The notes under the pieces are model-generated. The model was not told where the DNA came from. It saw only the letters and a program-made list of their open reading frames with translations, and made no database searches. A stretch of 64,000 nt of DNA from Flammula alnicola. Lineage: Eukaryota; Basidiomycota; Agaricomycetes; Agaricales; Strophariaceae. Made by a program: the position numbers and the translations under genes. Of the stretch, positions 13,856-25,426 are shown one piece after another. The DNA lies in assembly GCA_015499995.1 (NCBI GenBank), contig JADNRV010000044.1, positions 248,001 through 312,000 on the forward strand, given 5' to 3'. The stretch's first letter is position 1. The number at the start of each line of letters is the position of its first letter.

Positions 13856-14590
13856 TTACACGGCGGATTCAGGGCTAGCATCTAACTTAGATTTTATTTC
13901 CTCGAAAATCTTTTGCAATTCGTCCTTCGCCATGGGCTTTGCTGGCCAACCGATAGCAAGACCTTCGTCAGGGTTCTCGATGGGCTTGGGGATGATGTGG
14001 AAATGCACATGAGGAACTTCCTATAAAACTAGTTATTTAATCCGAACTTCGTCAATAAAGATACAAGGCAATTCACCTGGTGGGCAATACGGCCATTATT
14101 CTGCAAGATGTTGTAGTCTGGGGTTCCTTGGGCGAGGGCGATCTTTTTGGCGATCGGTAAGACATCTACGAGATATTCGTCTGGCAAATCATGCAGCTTT
14201 TCTGCATGGACTGAGCGGTATAGTCTCGTAAGGTTCCCGAATGCCCCATGCGCAGCAATTGGACCTACATTTAGGGACCACTAGAGCGTGGCCCCTCGAA
14301 AGTGGTCCGATGTCCAGAAACGCAAAACTGCGGCGCGTCATAAGTGTAGAACTGCGATGAGGTTGATTGATTTACGAACGAAGACTCTGACTCCAGCAGC
14401 TTGAAGCTGGGGATATCGCCTAGAAGCCATCGGATTATGATTGTCCGAAAACCTTGCTGCGCTCGCAGCGCTTAAGCATGTGTTGGAACTTACCCTTAAT
14501 GATTTTACAGAAGAGGCAAGTGGCAAGAGACCTGTGAGAAATTGGTCACATAATCTTCGAATGAGAACGGACGACATACTTGGTGGCCAT
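13856..14590 (-). CDS. HIT-family nucleotide hydrolase (HINT type)
   Basis: Small protein of about 150 aa split into short exons, including a tiny first exon. M-A-T-K joins over an intron to SLATCLFCKIIKG. GDIPSFKLLESESS and FAFLDIGPLSRGHALVVPK follow, then FHAEKLHDLPDEYLVD, YNILQNNGRIAHQ, and the catalytic histidine triad in VPHVHFHIIPKP (H-x-H-x-H-x-x). The family hydrolyses purine nucleoside phosphoramidates such as AMP-lysine. The C-terminal KDELQKIFEEIKSKL helix is usual for fungal members. Stop TAA is at 13856-13858. Divergent from the oxygenase gene, with 225 bp between start codons. Confidence 0.9.
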
Positions 14591-14815
14591 TACTGAAGGC
14601 TGAACGAATGCTGGTCGAAGATGGTGAGTTCCAGATGATGAAGTTCCAGATGAAATCATCAGCCGCCCACAGATAAGCATAATGCCACCGGCATCCACCG
14701 GGCCGGATATGTGTTTTGTGAGCCTCGTGATCATGATGACATCTCGCTCTCAACTTGCTCTTGCTCTCAACAATAACGACTTACTCGCAATTGAATCTTT
14801 TAATTTTTGCTCAAT

Positions 14816-16471
14816 ATGTCACTGACAAATACTGCGGATTCCCTTGACTTGGACTTCAAGAATGTCCCCGTAATGTATGCTTGCCAGTTCATTCAGCAGT
14901 TGCAAGGTCGAGTCCCTCGTTGGACTGACCGAAGTTGACATAGCGCGGATACCTCAGAGATCTGAAGAACATCCGAAGCGATGACCCAGAAGAAAGAAGG
15001 AAACTGGCCGACGATGTTCGTGATGCTTGTATGCGCGTCGGCTTTTTCTATGGTCTGTCTCCACCTCTTATCTTATTGCGATATTAGCACTGCTATGGAC
15101 ACTGACTTGCATTGCCTTTTATTCTTTTCTGTCAGTGAAGAACCACGGAATTCCAGATGAATGCACAGATGGGACTCTCCAAATGGCGAAGAAGTTCTTT
15201 TCTCTTCCAGATGAGACTAAGATGGAGGTCAGACTGGTATCCTGTTTATCGATTCCTCAGCTTTCAATAACAAAATCCTACCTTAGATCGAGAACAAGAA
15301 GACACCCAATTTCAAAGGATACTCTCCTTTGCTAAGTGGGAACAACAACCCTGATGGGGCGGGTGACTTACAGGAAGGATTCGAGTTTGGCTGGGAAAGC
15401 CCGACCAGTAACGCCGATAACTCTGATCAGAACGACGGTGCTGCGAGTGGAGTCATGGCAGGTGCAAACGTCTGGCCATCAGAAAGCGGAGTTCCTGGAT
15501 TTCGCGAGTCGGTCTTGCAATATTAGTGAGTATCTTTTGGTTTAGATACTAATGGCCCTTCGTCAGGCTTATGGCCAGAAGTTACGCAGCAGTCAACCTC
15601 GGAAAAGCACTTTTTCCTATCTTCGCTTTGGCGTTAAAGCTCCCGGAAGACTTCTTCGACGACAAAGTTAGTGTCTCCTGGTGTTTATACGCCCTTTTTG
15701 GACTTTCCGTTCATTAAGCCTGATTACCAACAGACGCTGCATTCGGCTGCATTAATGAAATTATTGCATTACCCTCCCCAAACTGGCCCCGTCGATGACC
15801 GTGTTATCGGTATTGGGGCCCATACAGAGTAGGTACTTGGCCGTTCATCTTGCGTGGAGCATCTAGTCATCATATATCACTGTCATTCTTGTCTTTCGAT
15901 GAATAGCTGGGAGGTGGGTCACAAGGCTACCGTACTGATTATGGTCGCAACTTACTGATGCATTTGACAGTGCTTCACTATACTTTGGCAAGAGCCGGGG
16001 ATACAAGCCCTCCAGGTCTTGAACTCCGAGAAGCAGTGGATCAACGCACCGCCTCTACCAGGTACCCTTGTGATTAAGTGAGCGCTTACATCGTACACTT
16101 AATTGTGGATCTCGACTGACCTGAGCAGTCTTGGGGATCAATTTGCACGATGGACAAGTAAAGCTACTGCCACGCGTCCATTCATGTAAACTAATAACAC
16201 TTTCTAGATGACATATTCAAGTCGACTGTGCATCGAGCTATCAACCGTAGTGGAATTCGCCGTTATTCGATTCCGTTATTTTTTGGAACTGACTACAATG
16301 TCAAACTTGAGGTACGACTCGATGATCTTGTCCTCACTGCCCCGAGCGTCAACGTTTTGGATTGTACAGCCAATGCCAAGTTGTGTATCTCCTGATCGGC
16401 CTGTGAAGTATGAAGTGATAACAGCTGGCGAATATGTCAAAGGACGCCTTCAGGCGACGTATAACCATTGA
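14816..16471 (+). CDS. 2-oxoglutarate/Fe(II)-dependent dioxygenase (isopenicillin N synthase-like), possibly disrupted
   Basis: Eight or more exons encode the classic fold: RRKLADDVRDACMRVGFFY-VKNHGIP, KKFFSLPDETKME, GFEFGWESP, then the iron-binding GIGAHTD-W (H-x-D), LWQEPGIQALQVLN, LGDQFARWTN, distal ligand STVHRAINRSGIRRYSIPLFFG and a short C-terminal tail ending at TGA 16469-16471. The family hydroxylates or desaturates small molecules; the substrate is unknown. Two points do not fit. Joining VPVIDIA to YLRDLK near 14950 needs a one-base change. The junction of the exon ending LQY (15524) with the next exon (15568) creates TAG. It may be a recent pseudogene, may use splice sites I cannot see, or may hold sequence errors. 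Confidence 0.75.
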
Positions 16472-16660
16472 TTGATTGAACACACAAGAGCCATATGGCA
16501 TGCGAGCACCGTAATTTTGCGAGAGGATCATCTTCAAGTTACTTCCGCAGCAATTCCCATTTGCGATTCTGATTTGCGACTCTTTCGGAGAATACCGTAA
16601 GTAGGTTTAGATAGTAATGAATACAATGTCTTTTGGAATTTGTACTGAATATTTCCATCA

Positions 16661-18784
16661 TCACCGAACCTTGTACATCTGCACCAAAGTTTCACTTGGA
16701 GATGAATCCTCGTCGATCTTGACTGAATAGTGTATTTCGACATCCAGCTCTCGTGAGTTAGTCTCGCTCTTGCGACATTTGAAGGCTCCGATCACCAGGG
16801 ATCCTAAAATGCACCATTCATTAGTGATGTCCCTGGGAAACAAGTGCATAGACTAACCCTCGGAGACTGTGATTGGTTCACGGAGCATGAAGATTGTCTG
16901 TTTCCAATGCGTGGGGGTGCTGAGTGGACCAGTGCTGAAGCTGGTGGTCTTCTCTTTCTCTCGTCCCATACTTTGTCGACGTTGCAAAGCAGATTTACCA
17001 CCAACAGGCCAGAGCTCAGCCAGGATAGCCTCGCCCTCCTTAACTAATTTAACCTCGGTCGTTGGAGATACAGGCTGTCCATGTGGGGTGAAGAAAGTGT
17101 CGAAGTACAAAACGAACGAATTGATTTTGGTCCGACGTTGTGCAGTCGACTCCAGTGTAAAGGATGATGAAAAATCAAGTTCGCGGATAGTGATGTCGGG
17201 AAGAACGAGGTCCTAATATAGATTAGATATGATTAGAAAGTGATCCAATTCTGATAGGAGTGTGTAGTTACTTTGACCGGATATGGTCTGCTGAGCAGTG
17301 CTTCCGGCGCAACTACGTCGACAATTGCCTCATCATACAATTTATCAGCCATGGCCGACAGATCAAAGCCTGATATCTATCATGAGATGCAAGAAATCCA
17401 GATATCGATGACGGACGTACCGTATACATCGTCCCAGAAACCGATGCGGTCTTTGTAGATCTCGCCGGCGTCGCAAAGGCCAAGCATCATCTTGCATTGA
17501 CTGGGTGCCATCACACCGCCAGGTTTCAAGAAACGATCTCTTGCAGACAGCACTGAGTCCAGCATTGATTCGTACAGTAGAGCATAGCCCATCCATTCCG
17601 AAATGATGATGTCGACTTTGTCGATTTCTGCAGGAAGCGTTATGTTTTCGATTTTGCCGCGGATAACGGTGATTACGTTCTCAAATCCATTGGCTTTTAC
17701 GATTTTTTCAGCCTTTTCAGCTATATCGCTGGCGTCGACAGCAATGACTCGTTTAGCTCCGGCTCTGGCAGCAAACAAAGACAAGATGCCTGTACCACAG
17801 CCCACGTCCAGAACGATGGCGTCTCGGAAGAGAGTCGGATTTGTGAGAATGAAGTGAGCATACGTTGAGGTTCTAACTTTGTCTTGAATCATGATTGCGT
17901 GGATATCTAGTCGACAGGTTTGTCATGGACGACCCAGCTTGCACTAGTCAACACATACCATTCGCTCCGTAGCTTTCGAAATAATGTGTATCGTCATCGC
18001 GTGAAGCTGAAGCCTGTTGATTTTGGGCTGCTTCATCAAGGTTCTCCACTTCTCTTGAAATGTTCAATTTGTCGGCGATTAGGGCGCGATAATCGCCCAG
18101 ACTTTGTCGCGCGATAGCCAACTTCTTCTCGAGAGCTTTTATTTTGCGGTTTGGATCCACATCGTTAAGATTCTCATCCTCAGAGTCGGTCCAATCCTCA
18201 GAGTATGATTCTGCGTGAAAGAGAAGGCTCTCAGTTTATTGACAGGAGCAGGAAAAAAAATAAGCGCACGAAGTAGGGGATCATTTTCGACGACAGGTAC
18301 GAGGTATTCATCGGAAGTGAACCAGGATTCTGTACTCTGCAGTTTAGCCACATCTGCCCTGGTTGGTTTCTAGCACTTGTTGAGAAATATTAAAAACGAG
18401 AAGGTCATGAGTGGGTGACCGACATTTTTTCGGATGTAGTTGATAAGGCGAACGCGCCCATGGAAATCTAGTGCTGTGCAATTATAAGGTTGAAACAGTC
18501 AATGACCAACCGAAGTTAGTGACAAACCACTCACACAAAGCTTTACAGGTATCGTCGAGGCTGAACTGATGTGTTTCCTTGTCATAGGCCAAAGCGGCAT
18601 CTACTGATGACAGAACTGTTTCATCAAAGAGAGATTTGCACTGTTGTTGGGCAATTGAATCAGATACCCAGTCGTCCCATGTTTGATCGTTATCATCTTC
18701 GCTTTCCGATGCTGTGGAATTGTTGTCTGAGTCATCGCTTATAGGATTAGAAATGGCGGACGGGGCTGGCAGACGGATGCTCAT
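16661..18784 (-). CDS. PRMT3: Protein arginine methyltransferase 3 (PRMT3-like)
   Basis: Type I arginine methyltransferase that uses S-adenosylmethionine; PRMT3 acts in the cytosol on ribosomal protein uS5. The N-terminus is acidic (DDSDNNSTASESEDDND) with WDDWVSDS, then LDFHGRVRLINYIRKN and TESWFTSDEYLVP, an order specific to PRMT3. A coiled segment (RKIKALEKKLAIARQSL) leads to the catalytic core: YGANGNIHAIMIQDKVRT, SAM motif I VLDVGCGTGILSLFAARAG, double-E loop SEWMGYALLYESML and the THW loop THWKQT. The last exon ends MYKVR at TAA/TAG 16661. The usual C2H2 finger between WDDW and LDF has lost most metal ligands. Converges with the oxygenase gene, 190 bp apart. Confidence 0.92.
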
Positions 18785-19512
18785 GATGCACAGCAGAGAA
18801 AAGAAAGTGAGCGCTTGGGCACAAAATACGAGACCGAATCCGGAAGGATTCCGATGATGATATGATCGGTGCAATTGTCCCAAAAATAATACTCGAGCTA
18901 GTACATATCTTTCTTGTCCATCCTCATCAAACTTCCCAGTTTTCCGGCGCTGGGGCTCACAGCGACAGAACCCCGATTTGGGACACAATGTTATGCTGTA
19001 CCACATGGAAAGCTCTTACTTGTTGGACTGCGGTCGGTATCTTCGGCCCATTTGACCTTCCGAGTCATTCGAGTACTCTCTGCAAATCGGCGACCTCGAA
19101 CTTTCGACTCGGACATCATGATATCTAACTGTCTCCTCTTTTTAGATCATGTATCTTGCCTTTGCTTGCGGCATTTTGGGGGTCTGACCAATCAACCGCG
19201 GGGGCAATCCAAGGAGCGTCGGCTGCGCAGCTTCCGTCTTTCTTTCCGAGCCCTTTCAATGGTACCTCGAAATGACTCGACCGTAACTTCACCACGCGGA
19301 CTTGGAGGTAGGTGCGCTGCGATACATCCCTGCATGGTATCTCGAGCGAAACGTTCCCTTTCCCTCGCTGCATACGGAGCGATCTTAGCTCTAACTTCAA
19401 CGTATGTAATTCTGAAGCTCCAGACTATAAAAGACATCAAGATTCATGTTTCAAACATCACGAAACAAATTCCCTTTGTTACATACTATATCGTCACCAG
19501 TTCACCACCATC
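18785..19512. promoter_or_regulatory. Divergent promoter region, PRMT3 / small protein
   Basis: 728 bp between two divergent start codons. A TATA-like CTATAAAAG at about 19425-19433 sits about 85 bp upstream of the plus-strand start codon, a reasonable core promoter position. Open frames in this stretch have no splice or family support. Confidence 0.5.
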
Positions 19513-19977
19513 ATGACTAGCCAACCTAACCCTTCTACGGTGTCTTTCCAGTCGACTACAACCGTCAGTTCGACGACGCCTTTGGGCCCTTCCCAACGAC
19601 CTCAGAAAGACTACGCCGCCGCCTTGAGTACCCTGCAGTCTCGATACGGCACTGCAGGTAATATACCATCACCCAAGAAAGAGCCTTCCAAAAAATTGCC
19701 AGCGTCTTCCCAACCATTGGATTCAGTCCCCGAGACATCAGCCGCCGGTGGATCGTCGAGCACCTCCCAGACGACGCTCACACCTTCTTCCATAATTTCC
19801 GATGCCTCTGGAGGCTCTTCGAGCTCAAGCACGGGGGGTGAAAGCCGCAAGAAATCGAAATCGAAGACGTCGATCCTCCTCAAGTCTCTCTTCAAAGGTT
19901 TGTTGCCGTCGTTTAGATGTCTTAACTACTGGTCTGACGGTCTTCGACTATTAGGAAAGGCAAAAAATGATTCCTAA
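19513..19977 (+). CDS. Small Ser/Thr-rich basidiomycete protein
   Basis: Two exons, 130-odd residues. The protein has a KDYAAALSTLQSRYG segment at about residues 36-50 that resembles a short motif I associate with small uncharacterised fungal proteins. It is followed by a low-complexity Ser/Thr/Pro region and a lysine-rich end. Exon 1 closes SLFK-G. A GT-AG intron of about 60 bp ends just before GAAAGGC, giving the C-terminus KGKAKNDS and TAA 19975-19977. The start ATG has a purine at -3 and a TATA-like box upstream. No enzymatic domain, signal peptide or membrane helix. Function unknown. Confidence 0.65.
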   Translation: MTSQPNPSTVSFQSTTTVSSTTPLGPSQRPQKDYAAALSTLQSRYGTAGNIPSPKKEPSKKLPASSQPLDSVPETSAAGGSSSTSQTTLTPSSIISDASGGSSSSSTGGESRKKSKSKTSILLKSLFKGLLPSFRCLNYWSDGLRLLGKAKNDS

Positions 19978-21420
19978 TTAATCTTTTGGGCTGCCGCTTG
20001 TGTATTTCTGAGAAGTTGTAAGTATGCCTATTCTGAACATCAGGACAGGTGGCTGTGACTAACAGGTTCTTTTTTGTTCCTCCTCTGCAGTATGAAGTCT
20101 GCTGTGGCCAGTTACACACCATTCCATCATAGCGTCATTATGCCTACTGTATTATGTATCTGTGTACTTTGATCTTTATCGATGCCAACAATATATAGGG
20201 TTAAGGGGATGTTCTATTTTAAATAATTTTGTGGGAGCCATTGTTGTGTCGACAGTTTCAACTAGAAGTTCAGGAGTGTACTTGCTGTACTTGCTAACAG
20301 TCTAAGAGACGTGTGTTACGAAAATGCCTGTCCAGAGTTCAATACCAAAATTCTTGTTTGAGAGAATATTATGTACTGTACGCTGCTATCAGCTATGTAC
20401 TATCAAGCTATATACTATCAACGTTTGTACTTAGAATCCAAGAAAAATCATGTGAGAAGTTAACGCCTGAACAGTTTATCCAACTTGAATTGGTTTGAAT
20501 GTTAGAATTTGAACACCACCCTCGGTCCCTCGCCGTCCCAGTCATATGTTTCGCCTACTTATTGTCGTTCGCACTGGCAAGCCTAGGCTCGAGAACCTAT
20601 TCCGAGTCACATATGTAAACCGCGTCAAGAATGACTCGGTCAGTCAATTCTGTCGACATAACAATTTTAGCCCTCTAGAATTAAAATTGAATGGAGCCCA
20701 CGGTGACCTTGAATGTTGACGAATTTTCAAAGACTCATACGAGGACGCTCCAAACAGAAGGCCAGCGCTAAAAATAGTTCCCCCGCATCGAGCGGGATTG
20801 TTCTCTCTGATCTGCTGCGTGCACCCACAAGGTCTTCGCGCCCAGTGCCAACTCTGGCTCTTGGGTGTCGGCGAAAAGGTTCTTACGACTTGACTATCGA
20901 AACTTCCGGGCCTTTGGTGCAGCTTGGATGCGCAGAAATGCGCAGCGGTGCCGAGTATTATACACGCGCTAATCCCTTCACAGCTTACTACAAAGTTAAA
21001 TGCGTCGCGCCTCGCCAGGCACACATTTCGGAGACTAAGTATTGCCCATCTAATCAGTACGTCATCTGCGCAGTAGCCTAAACGATCTCGGTGGGTACCT
21101 GAGGTAGGCAGTCTCTACTGAAGAAACAGTAAAATGCTGCGCCGAGGGCTACTATGGGGTTTATTCCGCTCAAGACTTCGGTGCATGATCGAGGCCTTTG
21201 GATTTCCAGAATTTTCTCCTTCCACTGCGCAACGGTGCAATTAGTCTCAGGGAGAGCTTGACGATTTGACTTGCTCTCATCTTCCCAATAAAGTAACTGC
21301 TGACTTGAGAGCCATCCAGCCCCATAAAACCAGCAAGTAAAGATCAGGAAGACGTCAGCGTCCACTTTCCGTCGCCCACATTAACAAAACACCCACTCAA
21401 GAAGGAAATGACACATCCAA
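19978..21420. other. 1.4-kb intergenic stretch without a supported gene
   Basis: The first 660 bp are AT-rich and non-coding in appearance. Between 20644 and 21365 there are open frames on both strands, one minus frame with a hydrophobic start reading FLIFTCWFYGAGW. None has an ATG plus splice signals that make a convincing gene, and I recognise no family. Confidence 0.4.
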
Positions 21421-21772
21421 CAGCCCTCAATTACCTCCAGCCCATCTGCTTCGTTGGTATTTTCAAACTCATCTTCGACAACGAAGACCACCAAAAAGTC
21501 TGCTGTGAAGGGATACATTCATGCTGTATTCAAAAATAAGATAAGTAAGTTTTGGTTCAATTGGTCGTGCTTCAGGTGATCAGCTTGGCTGATAACAAAA
21601 TATTTTCCCAGTCGAAGAGTCAGAGAAAAAGGATGACAAATATCGAGGCACCCAGACAATCACTTCCACGGCTGGAGTTGACGACATCGGCAGTTCGACA
21701 AAGTTCGCCAAAAATGCCTCAAAGAACGGATGGTCGGCTCCGACTCCTACGAGGCGGTCTTTGGGAGGATAG
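21421..21772 (+). CDS. Possible small protein, 5' end not found
   Basis: Two pieces join well. A frame from about 21424 (PSITSSPSASLVFSNSSSTT, then KSAVKGYIHAVFKNKI) ends at donor 21544|GTAAGT. After a 67-bp intron (21545-21611) it continues IEESEKKDDKYRGTQT and on to SAPTPTRRSLGG and TAG 21770-21772. Composition (Ser/Thr-rich then charged) resembles the small protein upstream. An upstream stop means another 5' exon is needed, possibly spliced at CAACAG 21418-21423, but I could not identify it. Function unknown; it could be a chance frame. Confidence 0.35.
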
Positions 21773-21888
21773 TAAGTGCCCGAAAACAAGAACTTCTGCA
21801 GGCTATATTAACCATCCTCTTGTATTCAGGCTGAATCATAACACGATAAAAGATACAAGCAAATCTTCGCACCCTGCGTACCTGCAGG

Positions 21889-22906
21889 TTACATGAAATC
21901 TTCTTCCAGTTCTCTCCCTGTCTTCCGCGGCACATTATCGTCTTCTTCCACGTTAAATAGCGAATCATATGACCGAGCAGCCTTTTCAGCTTCTCTAGCC
22001 TTCGCCAATTCAGCATCTTGCTTTTTCTGTTACAATGATACATATTAGTGCTAGAATTATCATGATAGCACGAATTTTAATACCTTCTCCGCTGCAGCGG
22101 CTCGCTTAATTGCACCCTCTCGTTTGATTCGATCAACGCGTTCTTGTTCATGGTCAACTACACGCTCGTCTTTTGTCTTGTTCAAGCGATTTACAATGGG
22201 ATTTTCTCGTTTGATGACGTATACTGCAGTAGACATGAGAGGGGATTGCACATTCTGGAATTACTGTAAACCCACCTCTTTTAACCTGTGCCGTTGTGAG
22301 AAGAATTTTCAGACGAGAGGGATTCAGCATGCACCTTTTTGTCGTTATGGAAAGAAACTTGTCCGACAGCCATATCTCCAGTTTTCTGAAAAAATTCAAG
22401 TCAATTATAGCATGGATCATAGAGTCGGGAATGTAAGTCAACCTTTAGATTATCTGCAGGGGTATAGATAACTGTCAGGTTGTCCTTCTTGTTTCCTGGA
22501 TGGATAAATGTTAGATTCTGTGAACGAGAATGAGTTTCGAAATGACCTTATTTACCTTCAATCGAGTTGGCCTTTACAAGTTGAGCACAATCTGTGAGCA
22601 GGGCCTCGGGTATGTTATCCCATGACATTTCTTCGCTCATGCGCAAGTAGACGTGGGCAGAAGACAATTTGTCAACGTGAAACCAAACATCTTGCGGCCA
22701 TGCATATTTTATGAGTTCTTCGTCTGCAACATGGATACTCTTAAGTCGTGGCTGGACGATTGCGACATGCTGCCTCCCTCACTTTCCACTTTGTCCCGAC
22801 CCATGTAGATGATCGCTGGTGGATTAACGGCTAATAATGGATATGAGTAAAACGACGCTTGTAAGGAGATGTCTCGTTTACTTGTTGAAGTGAAGAAGAG
22901 AACCAT
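21889..22906 (-). CDS. CCDC25: CCDC25 / NFACT-R family protein
   Basis: Homologue of coiled-coil domain-containing protein 25, an NFACT-R (DUF814) protein. Exons give MVLFFTST, then [78 protein letters not shown] 10-nt exon (22277-22286) encodes VKR with shared bases, then [19 protein letters not shown] charged coiled coil ([20 protein letters not shown]) ends [12 protein letters not shown] and EEDFM before TAA 21889-21891. Length and order fit the family across eukaryotes. Divergent from RBM25. Confidence 0.92.
22277..22286 (-). other. CCDC25: 10-nt micro-exon of the CCDC25 gene
   Basis: On the minus strand the sequence is cacag|GTTAAAAGAG|gtgggt: a CAG acceptor before and a GT donor after. 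Including these ten bases keeps the frame between HNDKK and YVIKREN. It also makes the segment H-N-D-K-K-V-K-R-V-Y-V the same length as the animal CCDC25 pattern H-R-Q-K-x-V-K-I-V-T-V. Skipping it breaks the frame. Seen directly; the alignment rests on recalled family sequence. Confidence 0.75.
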
Positions 22907-23206
22907 CGCAAGTTGAAGGAAATGAAAGAGGGGAATGAGAGGGGGATCGAAAGAGTTGGGAGCGAGTACGGCAATATCCAGATATGGCCGTGGGAAACAC
23001 TTTACATAATGCGGCTGTTTGTGCGCTTCTCCCACTGCTTGTCCATTGACCACGACATTCGGCTTTTACATATCTCGCCCTCTTTCTCTATTTTCTGTCA
23101 TCTGACAGAGTATACACATTTAATGTGAGTCTAACTTCATGATTACTCAAAAACGAGGACTAACATTCATAATCCAGCTCGTAACTGCCTTGAAATACTT
23201 GCTAAA
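22907..23206. promoter_or_regulatory. Divergent promoter, CCDC25 / RBM25
   Basis: 300 bp between two divergent start codons must hold both promoters. No clear TATA box; pyrimidine-rich tracts are present, as is common for housekeeping genes. Confidence 0.5.
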
Positions 23207-25426
23207 ATGCAACCGAATCGGTTGGGACTTGGTCTGCGTCCACCTTTGCCGTCTTACGGCCAGGGTCCCTCAATGTCGGCTCTCGCACAGCAGCAACAAA
23301 TGCAGTATATGCAACCTCAAGCACAAAAGCAACAGACGACACTTTTCGTCGGTTCGATATCGGGCGGTATCACTGATGCTTTCCTGAACCAGCTTTTGTC
23401 GGTAGGTATTTTTCAATGTTCCTACTAAACAGAGGCTCATCTAGAGTTCTTAGGCATGCGGTCCAATAAAATCGTTTAAGCGCCTTATAACGCCAGCGAA
23501 TAAACCTCAAGGCTTTGGTTTCGCAGAATTTGAAGACCCAGCGGGCGCTTTACGGGCGATCGCATTGCTCAATGGTGTTGAATTACCGGCCTTGGAAGAT
23601 GGTTGCGCGAACAAAAAACTACTGGTGTGTTTTCTTCAGTCTTGCGACTCACTTCAAGCCTACTTCGAAACTACAGGTGAAAGCAGATGAAAAGACCCGT
23701 GCTTTCTTAGACGCTTTTCAAGCCCATCAAATGTCAACTGATGTGAGTGGCAGGACTATATTATGCTGACGTGTACTTAATATATGTTGGTATAGGCCGA
23801 AGAAACTAAGAAACAAGAGGCGAAGGCCAAACTTGACGAATACGTGGCCGATATCAACCGCGTCTCGCAAGATGCGGCCAATAATGGCTTAATTGATAAA
23901 GAAAAATACATAATACCTCCCCATCTCCATGATCTTCAGGAAGCCGACCTGCCAGAAACACAGCGGGGCCTTGTTATATCTGAGATCGCCCAATTCAGAG
24001 AACGAGCCGCAAAACGAGAGCGAGAAAAGATGCGCGATGTGCGGGACAACATGCCTTCAGTCTCAGGAGCACCTAGTGGTCCAAAGGTACGCGAGTGGGG
24101 TAAACCTCAGGCACGACAGGAATCACCAACGGCTACATCGAAACCTCAAGGCTTTGGAAAAGGAGCGCAAGGTTACAGCAAACCTGTCGGATTTGTGAAA
24201 GCAGAGGATGGGAACGCTGGGAGAGGTCCCCTGGGACAGGAGGGAGAAAATTCAGGGAAGACCGACGAAGAACTGGAAGCCGAGAGAAAGGAGCAGAGGA
24301 GGCAGGAAGAGGAGCTTTCTTACAAAGATGTGCGTGTCAAACCCTCTCTTGTTGTGTTTTGTCTCTAACTGCCAGCAGCGCGAACGTCGGTATGAACCTC
24401 GAGAACGGACGCGTATACAAGCGCTGGAGCGTGCTATTGCTCGAGAACGTGCTCAGAAGGAGGCTGAAGATCGTGATCGGATAGAGATTAAAGCTCGACT
24501 GGATATTTGGGATGATGATGAGAGCGACGAGCTGTTCTACGTCGATCGGTAAATTTCTTCACCTTTTCTTTTTACTTTGCCATTTGACACGATTATAGTG
24601 TGCGCTGGCGTCATCTTCGACAACGGCGACTCGAGGCAGAGGAAGCGGCGGATGAAAAGTCGCGCAGATTTGAGGAGCAAGAAGCCGAAAATCTGCGCAG
24701 AGAATCAGAGGACTTCCTGGCTCGACAGATGGATGAGATGCAAGCCTTGGCTGAGGAACAACGCAAAGCTGGATTGCTACTGGATGATGGGGCACCTGTA
24801 CGGCTGAATGTTTCTATTGCTGGGCCAACAGCGAAAGAGAAGGAACCTCCAGCCAAGGAAAAGACAACAGTGTTTGCTCATGACGAGGAAGAGGAGGATG
24901 GTATCAAGAAGCGACGAGCTCCTCTCGTGAAACTCGACTTCAGCGTCGCCGAGACTGGAGAGCAAACGAAGGAAAGGCTGGAGAGAATACGGCAGTCTGT
25001 TCCACACGACAAAGAAACGCTGTTCAAGTCGAAGGTCCGGTGGGATGGTCTAACTGATGTGAGAAAGCCTTTGATTATTGGAATATTGCGTGTTCTAATG
25101 CCCTTCGTTTCAGTCGATAATTGACCGGAAATTGGAGCCTCTCGTTAAGCGGCTTATGGTTAAATACCTTGGCGAGATGGAGGAAGAAGATCTTATCATG
25201 TTCGTTCTCGAGCATCTCAAAGACCATAAGGCGCCCCAAAAGCTTATCGAAGGCCTGGAACCCGTTCGTTTCTTCTCGCATCCCTTACAATTGTGTCCCT
25301 AATTGCTTTTTACAGGTCCTGGAAGAAGAGGCTACTGAGCTGGTCCTCAATGTGTGGCGACAGATCATATTCGAGAGCATGGCCTACAATGAAGGATTAC
25401 TGACGGACAAGATGCTTGCCGACTAG
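23207..25426 (+). CDS. RBM25: RNA-binding protein 25 (RBM25/Snu71-like splicing factor)
   Basis: U1-snRNP-associated splicing factor. Gln-rich N-terminus (ALAQQQQMQYMQPQAQKQQ), then an RRM with RNP2 TTLFVGSI and RNP1 KPQGFGFAEF at about residues 45-125. DEKTRAFLDAFQ leads into DAEETKKQEAKAKLDEYVADIN and PPHLHDLQEADLPE. A long Arg/Glu/Lys-rich coiled region follows, with the acidic DDDESDELFYVDR. The C-terminal PWI domain starts after an intron (IIDRKLEPLVKRLMVKYLGEMEEEDLIMF, with FVLEHLK and LDEEA-type helices) and ends LTDKMLAD, TAG 25424-25426. Six to seven introns, all GT-AG. Intact. Confidence 0.93.

Noticed and set aside
20644..21365. Minus-strand pair of frames that might form a membrane protein gene
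   Set aside because: The upstream frame has no ATG (opens at GTG), no splice pair joins the two, and no family is recognised.
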